A stretch of 6,036 nt of DNA. It comes from an uncultured Aliterella sp. Its GTDB lineage: Bacteria > Cyanobacteriota > Cyanobacteriia > Cyanobacteriales > Chroococcidiopsidaceae. Below the pieces are notes generated by a model that had not been told where the DNA came from, made no database searches, and saw nothing but the letters and a program-made list of their open reading frames with translations. Shown here one piece after another: positions 1 through 5,075 of this stretch (positions are counted from its first letter, which is position 1; each line of letters opens with the position of its first letter). The stretch spans positions 1 through 6,036 of the forward strand of contig CAJQOK010000551.1 in assembly GCA_905479905.1 (NCBI GenBank), given 5' to 3'. The position numbers and the translations under genes are program-made.

Positions 1-2
1 TG

Positions 3-1424
3 ATAGAGCAGGGTTTTGGCAAAGCTGCGCTATCAGCCTTTCAAACCAAACAGCAGTCAGCACTGGTACAAGAGCAAGCAACAGTCGCGGTAGAAAATCC
101 AGAGCCTCTAGCACCAAAACTTGAACAAACCCCAAAAGGGACAGAAAGTTTACAGCAAATAGAAGTTTCCCGACAGTTAGGGCAAGTACCCGCCGTTGCT
201 ACAAAATCCAACGAGCAGCCCCTAAAAGAAACATCCGTCGTTACTACCTCAGCTAGTAATCTCTCAGCACAAAAAGCTGTAGAGCCATCTTTGCCACCAG
301 AGCAGGCAGTAGCAACTGAACCCGCTAAACCTAAATCATCAGTAGGTAAGTCCTCTGTTAGCACTCAAGCAACGCAAGCCGAACCTCAAGGAGTTCAATT
401 AAGCCTGTTTGATATTGGGTTAAGCCGCTCTACTACTGCCAGCGCATCTCAAAATACAGCCAAAGTAGAAAAGGAGCCAACAAGGAGCGCAAGTCAAGTA
501 AAAGAATCTGTATCAAGCATTAAAGAAGCTGTTGTAACTCCACACGTAGAAACGCCACTAATAAACAAAGAACCTTCCAGCGAAAGGGTTACTTCTTCTG
601 TGCCTTCTAGAGAGCCTGCTATAAGTGCGACAGAGACAGTAGACCCCATGCGGATTTTTCAGCAAGTAGTAGAGCGCGTTGATAAGCGGACTAACGAAAT
701 GCTTACTACGCTCCAATCAACTAGCCCATCGCTCAACACGCTGCGGGATTGGTACAAAGCCGCCAGAGAGTTAAACAAATCCCAAAAGCATCTTGACCGA
801 ATTTCCGAAATTGGTAGCGAGTTCAAGCAGGGTGTACCTTTAACGGATAAAGCCGTAACAGCCATGACGAAGGATTTTCAGACATACTATAAGCAATTGA
901 TGGTAGTTGAGCAGTTGAGTAACCTGAGCGATGGGGATCTGGTTAACCTCAACCAAAATATCACCAACTATTTGAACTCTCCTCCACCGGGATCGCCACC
1001 TCTAGCTGACCGACAAAAAGTTGAGTCTGAGGTAAAGCAGATTACGGACTATATCAACACTTTGGGAAGCCAACAATCCGAGCAGTTAGCGACCGTTGAA
1101 GCTATGCAAAAAAGCCCTTTCCGCAGTTGGAACGGTAAATACGATTTAGCTGTTGCCCAGGTTGAACAGACGGCAAATAAGTTAGATAATGCGATCGCGC
1201 ATTTACAGCAAAGAGAAAATCAATTAGGGCAATGGAATAAGCAGGAAAGAGCTTACTCTTTATGGGATAAATCACCTCAAACAGTTGAGATGCGGAATAT
1301 TGCCAAGGGCTTACAGTCGCCTCAGTTGCAAGAGCGGCTCAGTAGCATTCCCAAGAATGAGCGGCAAGAGTTCGCGCCGCGTAGCCAGACTTCTAGTGCG
1401 CGGCAGGCTGGGCTATCAGTTTAA
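3..1424 (+). CDS. 3' part of a large protein with a disordered linker, a clamp-binding motif and a helical C-terminus
   Basis: The frame is open from the left edge (first full codon at 3) to TAA at 1422-1424, so 473 residues are visible and the true start lies outside the window. A possible TTG at 291 is internal to this open frame and is not a convincing start. Residues 1 to about 215 are rich in Ser, Thr, Pro, Glu, Ala, Lys and Gln and look unstructured. Within them, residues 132-136 (bases 396-410) read QLSLF, which matches the known consensus for binding the bacterial DNA polymerase sliding clamp (QL[SD]LF). From about residue 216 the sequence becomes charged and helical, probably coiled coil, with a Pro-rich break at about bases 973-1004. 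I do not recognise the family. A DNA-processing protein of a plasmid or integrated element (replication, mobilisation or repair) is the best guess, resting on the motif and the nearby mobile DNA. The stop lies 8 bp from the end of the convergent gene. Confidence 0.8.
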   Translation: MEQGFGKAALSAFQTKQQSALVQEQATVAVENPEPLAPKLEQTPKGTESLQQIEVSRQLGQVPAVATKSNEQPLKETSVVTTSASNLSAQKAVEPSLPPEQAVATEPAKPKSSVGKSSVSTQATQAEPQGVQLSLFDIGLSRSTTASASQNTAKVEKEPTRSASQVKESVSSIKEAVVTPHVETPLINKEPSSERVTSSVPSREPAISATETVDPMRIFQQVVERVDKRTNEMLTTLQSTSPSLNTLRDWYKAARELNKSQKHLDRISEIGSEFKQGVPLTDKAVTAMTKDFQTYYKQLMVVEQLSNLSDGDLVNLNQNITNYLNSPPPGSPPLADRQKVESEVKQITDYINTLGSQQSEQLATVEAMQKSPFRSWNGKYDLAVAQVEQTANKLDNAIAHLQQRENQLGQWNKQERAYSLWDKSPQTVEMRNIAKGLQSPQLQERLSSIPKNERQEFAPRSQTSSARQAGLSV

Positions 1425-1432
1425 ATAGAGGC

Positions 1433-1963
1433 TTATCCGAAATTAATAACGCCGCACTCTGATTCGCTGTCTAGTTGAGCATACAACATATCTAGTAACT
1501 CATCTTTCGATGGTGCTTGCTCCAGATTTTGGATAGTTAAGCACCAGTGTTTAGAAATACCTAATTCTTTCCTTGCCGCACTAAACTCTGGGGATTTAAT
1601 CATTTCATGCTGGCTTTGAGGAATCAAATGACCGCCGCTCACATTCATCGCTACAACTACAGGCTCATCCTTGGTACGCCATAAGCGAATTAAGAAGTTA
1701 GCTTTAAGAATAAGACTTAACCACTGTGCTGGTTCTTCAGGGTTAGCTAACCGAGGTAAAACTCGCTCTACTCGCTGACTTAAATGAGTTTTCAAAGCAG
1801 TTTGGACTTGGCTCAGGTCTGGAGTAGGCGCTAATAAGCTTAGACTATGAGCAAGGCACTCAAACCACTGCTCGGCGAGTGAAAGCTCGAAGTAAGAATC
1901 TGTATTAAGCTGGGTTAATAATACCATGTTTTTGTTACTTGTAAGACTAAAAAACAGAAGCAT
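1433..1963 (-). CDS. Hypothetical protein, 176 aa, downstream of the peptide exporter
   Basis: This frame starts at ATG (1963-1961) and ends at TAA (1435-1433). A second in-frame ATG at 1927-1925 would give 164 residues; neither has a convincing Shine-Dalgarno, although an AGAAAG lies directly before the first. I do not recognise a family. The N-terminal half is leucine-rich and helical (residues about 24-75). It is followed by a hydrophobic, strand-like stretch around LIRLWR and VVVAMNV (residues about 91-107), then a helical, acidic C-terminus ending in INFG. There is no clear signal peptide or membrane segment, so it is probably cytoplasmic. Its start lies 36 bp after the stop of the C39 ABC transporter on the same strand, which suggests one transcript. 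An accessory or self-protection role in the peptide system is possible but rests on position alone. It converges on the upstream + strand gene with 8 bp between the stops. Confidence 0.75.
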   Translation of the reverse strand: MLLFFSLTSNKNMVLLTQLNTDSYFELSLAEQWFECLAHSLSLLAPTPDLSQVQTALKTHLSQRVERVLPRLANPEEPAQWLSLILKANFLIRLWRTKDEPVVVAMNVSGGHLIPQSQHEMIKSPEFSAARKELGISKHWCLTIQNLEQAPSKDELLDMLYAQLDSESECGVINFG

Positions 1964-1999
1964 CTTTCTAAACTAAAGAATGGAAACGACAGATCGGGT

Positions 2000-4159
2000 T
2001 CAAGGAGTTAAAAAGGTTAAATGGTCTCCAGGTTTGGAACGTAAATCCTCTAAAGAACCTTGCATTTCAAGCTTGCCTTGCTTCATTAGCACAATCCAAT
2101 CTGCACGATTAATTACTCTCGGACGGTGGCTAATTAAAAGCGTAGTTTTACCTTGACGGTAAGACAACAGCCCATCTAAAACTTGAGCTTCACTTACTGG
2201 GTCAAGATTAGCCGTTGATTCGTCCAAAATTAGGACTGGTGGATCGGTTACAATAGCCCGTGCTATAGCCAGTCTTTGCCGTTGCCCTCCTGAGATATTT
2301 GCGCCAAACTCACCTAGAACAGTTTGATAGTTATCTGGTAGTCCACTAATAAAATCATCAATTTTAGCTAACTGACAGGCCTTAACAATTTCCTCAAAGG
2401 TGACATGAGGAGCGCCTAAACGAAAGTTTGCAAGTATTGAGCGACTCCAAAAATGTGGTTCTTGAGGAATCAAAATAACTTGTTGGCGTAGATAGTCAAG
2501 AGATAAATCTTTTAGATTGTAAATGCCGATGCGGATATTACCCGCTTGCAAAGAATATAACCCTGCAATCAGTTTTGCCAAGGTACTCTTACCACAACCG
2601 GATTCTCCAATCAAGGCAACTACCTTACTGCCAGGAATGGTGAGGGAGAATCCTTCTAGTAGATCGACTTGACCTGGATAGTTAAACGTCAGGTTTCTAC
2701 AAATAATGTCAGCATTCTCAGAAATTTTGGCAGAAGGTTTTAGAACATCTTTCGGTTGAGTTTCTAGTTTAGCTTCGGTAACTTCTGTAAGGCGTTCAGC
2801 AGCAGTTCTAATCCAGATAACTTCATTAATGATAATAATTAAATCAGTCATTAACCGAATTACATTTTGAGCCAGGGTATAGGAAGCAACGAGTTGACCA
2901 ATACTGATTTCTTTTGTAATCACTAAGTTACTACCGAACCAAAGCAAGCCGACACTACCAAGATTAGAAATAATATCAGCAAACGTGCGGTTAGTAATTG
3001 CAATCCCAATAGCACGAAAAGTTAGATTTGCCACTCTTCCAGAGCGACTTTGAAGCTGTTCCCAAAGTTGAGGGGCGCTTGAAGTTGTTTTAAGCGTAAG
3101 TCCTCCCTTGAAGGTTTCTATTAAAATCGCCTGATTTTCACCTTCTTCTGCTAGTACCGTTCGGGTTTTCTGGCGCAGTGCAGGTAAAAAAGCTATTGTC
3201 GATAGCGTCATCACAATCGCAATCGATGCAGTAATTAGTATCAATTTCCAGCTATAAAAAAATAGCAAACCCATTGACGCAACGGCAATAAAAAATTCGC
3301 TGGGCAGACTGACTAAAAGCTGAGAAATTACATTTCTAATCCGTTGAATATCTCGGAGGCGGCTGATGATTTCGCCACTGCGATGAGTTTCGTAATAAGT
3401 CAACGGCAAACTTAACATTACCCTAATAAATTCTAGAATTAACCCTAACTCTAGTCGTTGAGCAAAGTGTGCAATCAGGTTCGACTGCACTAACCGAAGA
3501 CCACTACTAATCAAGCTCATCGCTGCAACAGCAATAACCACAGCATTCAGCAGCCTAGTATCTCCCCTAACCAGCACATCATCAGTGAGAATTTGGATGA
3601 GAAAGGGGTAAACAAGGGTGATTACACCCAGGACAAAGTTAAGCAGCAGTGCCTCAGCTAAGATATCTCGAAAAGGCAAAATACGCTGTAGAAACCTGAC
3701 CCAACTGTTAAGTTTATCATTCGGCGCTTGCGCTAGGCGTACTGGGTCTGCTTCCAGCAACAGCATGATGTAATTTTGCCAGCCTTCGATTAGCTGATTA
3801 CGGGACAAATAACGGATACCAATGGCAGGATCGGCGATGACATACTTTTTGCCCTGCCGCCCGTACAACACTACCCAGTGATACCCCAACCAATGAATAA
3901 TTGCAGGCAGAGGTAGGGCATCGAAGGAGTCGATAATCTCTAGCGAGCCTTTGACTCCTTGAGCGTTGAACCCTAAAGCCTCCGCCCCCCGTTTTAGACC
4001 CAGTAAAGTTGTTCCTTGTTGCCCAGTCCCAACAACTTCCCGAATGTGGCTGATCGCCAGCGTCTGCCCGTAGTATTTGGCAATGGTTGCGAAGCACGCT
4101 GCCCCACAGTCCGACTCAGCGAGTTGAAGAACACACGGGTATTTAATAAACTTCGTCAT
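2000..4159 (-). CDS. Peptidase-containing (C39) ABC transporter for double-glycine peptides
   Basis: This is a complete exporter that both cleaves leader peptides after Gly-Gly in the cytoplasm and exports the core across the inner membrane. Numbering is from the ATG at 4159-4157 (719 aa). The C39 domain (about 1-140) has all expected catalytic residues: oxyanion Gln12, Cys18 in SDCGAAC, His94 in GYHWVVLYG and Asp110 in IADPAIG. A six-helix membrane domain follows (about 165-450). The nucleotide-binding domain has Walker A GESGCGKST (518-526), Q-loop Gln566, signature ISGGQ (622-626), Walker B VLILDE (642-647) and the H-loop His in ISHRP (678). The frame extends 20 codons upstream to a TTG at 4219-4217 preceded by GTAGG at good spacing, so a 739-aa form is possible; an in-frame TAG lies just above it. 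I prefer the ATG because Cys18 then sits where the family usually has it. It is divergent from the three precursor genes, its likely substrates, and 36 bp upstream of the 176-aa gene. Confidence 0.95.
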   Translation of the reverse strand: MTKFIKYPCVLQLAESDCGAACFATIAKYYGQTLAISHIREVVGTGQQGTTLLGLKRGAEALGFNAQGVKGSLEIIDSFDALPLPAIIHWLGYHWVVLYGRQGKKYVIADPAIGIRYLSRNQLIEGWQNYIMLLLEADPVRLAQAPNDKLNSWVRFLQRILPFRDILAEALLLNFVLGVITLVYPFLIQILTDDVLVRGDTRLLNAVVIAVAAMSLISSGLRLVQSNLIAHFAQRLELGLILEFIRVMLSLPLTYYETHRSGEIISRLRDIQRIRNVISQLLVSLPSEFFIAVASMGLLFFYSWKLILITASIAIVMTLSTIAFLPALRQKTRTVLAEEGENQAILIETFKGGLTLKTTSSAPQLWEQLQSRSGRVANLTFRAIGIAITNRTFADIISNLGSVGLLWFGSNLVITKEISIGQLVASYTLAQNVIRLMTDLIIIINEVIWIRTAAERLTEVTEAKLETQPKDVLKPSAKISENADIICRNLTFNYPGQVDLLEGFSLTIPGSKVVALIGESGCGKSTLAKLIAGLYSLQAGNIRIGIYNLKDLSLDYLRQQVILIPQEPHFWSRSILANFRLGAPHVTFEEIVKACQLAKIDDFISGLPDNYQTVLGEFGANISGGQRQRLAIARAIVTDPPVLILDESTANLDPVSEAQVLDGLLSYRQGKTTLLISHRPRVINRADWIVLMKQGKLEMQGSLEDLRSKPGDHLTFLTP

Positions 4160-4240
4160 TACTCTGTTGCAAACGCTCGGATATGTGGTATTTGTGGACT
4201 TAAACAGGATAGTAGACAATAGTGCCTACTTCATCTAATT

Positions 4241-4248
4241 TGTATAAT
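4241..4248. promoter_or_regulatory. Overlapping divergent -10 elements between exporter and precursor genes
   Basis: TATAAT at 4243-4248 is a perfect -10 hexamer for the + strand, ending 31 bp before the first precursor ATG. No good -35 stands 16-18 bp upstream, so an activator or a -10-only promoter would be needed. On the - strand, TATACA (complement of 4241-4246) is a weaker -10 facing the exporter, with TTATCG 16 bp upstream as a poor -35. The two hexamers share bases 4243-4246, so both promoters could not be occupied at once. This is a sequence-level prediction only. Confidence 0.45.
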
Positions 4249-4279
4249 TCCAATTTCCTAAACGATAAAGAATTTAACA

Positions 4280-4402
4280 ATGGAAACCAAGAAGCAAAAC
4301 AAAAAAGAAGCCAATATACAGCCTTTGACTAACTTATCAGTAGTGTCCTTGAATGAAAAGGATATGTCTGCTGTTAGTGGCGGCGGGCGCTCATGGTCAT
4401 GA
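4280..4402 (+). CDS. Double-glycine precursor peptide, copy 1 (core GRSWS)
   Basis: ATG 4280 to TGA 4402 encodes 40 residues. The N-terminus is Lys-rich (METKKQ), followed by a leader whose end fits the double-glycine recognition pattern of C39 transporters: Val-4, Met-7, Leu-12 and Val-15 are hydrophobic, before Ser-Gly-Gly at -3 to -1. Cleavage after residue 35 would release GRSWS. Here the third Gly leaves the cut ambiguous by one residue, but copy 2 (SGG then Ser) fixes the register. Compared with the other copies it has Asn rather than Asp at -11, Ser instead of Arg at core position 3, and a TGA stop. Its ribosome site is poor (AAAGAA instead of AAAGAGGA), so it may be translated less. 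It is divergent from the exporter. The three homologous copies and the leader pattern make this a real gene despite its length. Confidence 0.87.
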   Translation: METKKQNKKEANIQPLTNLSVVSLNEKDMSAVSGGGRSWS

Positions 4403-4477
4403 ACGGCTCACTAATCTCATTTTTTGGTCACAAGTCAAGGACTGGGTTCAATTAACGAAGTTCAAATCTACTAAAAC

Positions 4478-4485
4478 AAAGAGGA
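4478..4485 (+). promoter_or_regulatory. Ribosome binding site of precursor copy 2
   Basis: AAAGAGGA ends 7 bp before the ATG at 4493, a strong Shine-Dalgarno at standard spacing. The same element precedes copy 3 but is degraded before copy 1, where the matching position reads AAAGAATT. It fixes the start codon of the 40-aa frame. Confidence 0.8.
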
Positions 4486-4492
4486 TTTAACA

Positions 4493-4615
4493 ATGGAAAC
4501 CAAAAAGCAAGACAAAAAAGAAGCCAAAACACAGCCTTTAGCTAACTTATTAGTAGTGTCCCTGGATGAAAAGGATATGTCTGCTGTCAGTGGCGGTAGT
4601 AGACGATGGTCTTAA
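4493..4615 (+). CDS. Double-glycine precursor peptide, copy 2 (core SRRWS)
   Basis: ATG 4493 to TAA 4615 encodes 40 residues with the same layout: a basic N-terminus, an acidic VSLDEKDM block, AVSGG at 31-35 and a five-residue tail. The residue after Gly-Gly is Ser, which places the predicted C39 cut unambiguously after residue 35 and gives the core SRRWS. By hand comparison it differs from copy 1 at 19 of 123 bases and from copy 3 at 9 of 123. Leu replaces Ser at residue 20. It is preceded by a strong Shine-Dalgarno and lies 90 bp after copy 1 with no promoter-like sequence that I can see, so the copies are probably co-transcribed. Expected role: substrate of the divergent C39 ABC transporter; the biological activity of the core is unknown. 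Confidence 0.88.
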   Translation: METKKQDKKEAKTQPLANLLVVSLDEKDMSAVSGGSRRWS

Positions 4616-4689
4616 ACGGCTCAGTATCTCATCTTTTCGTCACAAGTCAAGGATTGGGTTCAATTAACTAAGTTCAAATCTACTAGAAC

Positions 4690-4697
4690 AAAGAGGA
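4690..4697 (+). promoter_or_regulatory. Ribosome binding site of precursor copy 3
   Basis: AAAGAGGA ends 7 bp before the ATG at 4705 and is identical to the site before copy 2. The seven bases between it and the start are also identical. Confidence 0.8.
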
Positions 4698-4704
4698 TTT
4701 AACA

Positions 4705-4827
4705 ATGGAAACCAAAAAGCAAGTCAAGAAAGAAGTAAAAACACAGCCTTTGGCTAACTTATCAATAGTGTCCTTGGATGAAAAGGATATGTCTGCTGTC
4801 AGTGGCGGTGGTAGACGATGGTCTTAA
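4705..4827 (+). CDS. Double-glycine precursor peptide, copy 3 (core GRRWS)
   Basis: ATG 4705 to TAA 4827 encodes 40 residues. The leader ends in the same DEKDMSAVSGG block as copy 2 (copy 1 has Asn for the first Asp), with Ile at -15, and the predicted core is GRRWS. Relative to copy 2 the changes fall mainly in the N-terminal leader (Val for Asp at 7, Val for Ala at 11, Ser for Leu at 20, Ile for Val at 21) plus Gly for Ser at core position 1. Arg at core 2, Trp at core 4 and Ser at core 5 are shared by all three copies. It is the last copy: the following spacer matches the others only to about 4871 and then diverges into an inverted repeat and a terminator. No modification enzyme lies beside it, so the mature product may be an unmodified linear pentapeptide. 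Confidence 0.88.
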   Translation: METKKQVKKEVKTQPLANLSIVSLDEKDMSAVSGGGRRWS

Positions 4828-4900
4828 ACGGCTCACAATTATTAGTTACAAGTTAAGGTTTGAATTCAATTGTCAGTGGCAATGAATTTTAATCAGTGAT

Positions 4901-4930
4901 TTAATATACATTTGAACGTATGTATATTAA
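4901..4930. repeat. Perfect 11-bp AT-rich inverted repeat
   Basis: The arm TTAATATACAT (4901-4911) is exactly complementary to ATGTATATTAA (4920-4930), with an 8-bp spacer. No T-run follows, so it is not a standard terminator. It could be a binding site for a dimeric regulator controlling the adaptor gene, or an RNA hairpin protecting the 3' end of the precursor transcript. The sequence does not decide between these. Confidence 0.6.
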
Positions 4931-4954
4931 CCTCTATGCCTGTAATAATTGTAA

Positions 4955-4983
4955 AGAAGTCCTGTTAAGTCTAGGACTTTTTT
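4955..4983 (+). terminator. Probable intrinsic terminator after the precursor array
   Basis: AAGTCCT (4957-4963) pairs perfectly with AGGACTT (4973-4979) around a 9-base loop, and the 3' arm runs into six Ts (4978-4983). The stem is short with moderate GC, but A and G at 4955-4956 can extend pairing into the T-run. It would end the precursor transcript before the HlyD gene, or reduce read-through into it. Confidence 0.65.
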
Positions 4984-5008
4984 ATGTCGATTGATTTAAG
5001 CTTTGTCC

Positions 5009-5014
5009 TATAGT
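5009..5014 (+). promoter_or_regulatory. Possible -10 element for the HlyD gene
   Basis: TATAGT matches the -10 consensus at five of six positions and lies just after the terminator, about 60 bp before the HlyD start. I see no acceptable -35 at the right distance, so this is weak. The stretch from 4984 to 5075 holds nothing else that I can identify. Confidence 0.25.
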
Positions 5015-5075
5015 AAGCATTGCATGGCTGGTCAAACAATAAATCGAAGCTTGTGTCAGTAAATTCAACGCATTC

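Larger units (their letters stand above)
4280..4871 (+). repeat. Tandem array of three ~213-bp precursor units
   Basis: The unit is one 123-bp precursor gene plus its spacer. Start-to-start distances are 213 and 212 bp. Spacer 1 (4403-4492) and spacer 2 (4616-4704) differ at about seven positions and one single-base gap, roughly 92% identical, whereas the coding parts of copies 1 and 2 are about 85% identical. After copy 3 the spacer is recognisable but eroded to about 4871. Each unit begins ACGGCTCA straight after its stop codon. The pattern fits tandem duplication, perhaps with later recombination between units. Confidence 0.9.

Noticed and set aside
41..364. Reverse-strand open frame encoding a Cys/Ser-rich product
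   Set aside because: It is antisense to the Ser/Thr/Glu-rich linker of the left-edge gene, whose composition creates Cys- and Ser-rich shadow frames.
1425..1432. A shared bidirectional terminator between the convergent genes
   Set aside because: Only 8 bp separate the stop codons, and I see no hairpin with a T-run at this junction.
1638..1651. VSGG within the 176-aa protein as a second double-glycine site
   Set aside because: It lies mid-protein without the hydrophobic pattern at -7 and -12, so it is probably chance.
4016..4222. Open frame on the + strand opposite the C39 peptidase domain
   Set aside because: It lies antisense to a domain with intact catalytic residues, and its translation has no recognisable features.
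4385..4827. Relationship of the cores to the heterocyst inhibitor pentapeptide RGSGR (PatS)
   Set aside because: Only the length and the presence of Arg and Ser are shared; the order differs and the cores contain Trp, so there is no homology to support it.
4385..4827. Radical-SAM cyclophane or other modified peptide with an aromatic crosslink
   Set aside because: Trp is followed by a single Ser, too short for the known aromatic-x-x crosslink motif, and no modifying enzyme lies in the window.
4280..4871. CRISPR-like array
   Set aside because: Units are about 213 bp, each with an intact coding frame and ribosome site; there are no short repeats with unique spacers.
4901..4930. The 11-bp inverted repeat as an intrinsic terminator
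   Set aside because: The stem is almost pure AT and no T-run follows on the + strand; the hairpin at 4955-4983 is the better terminator.
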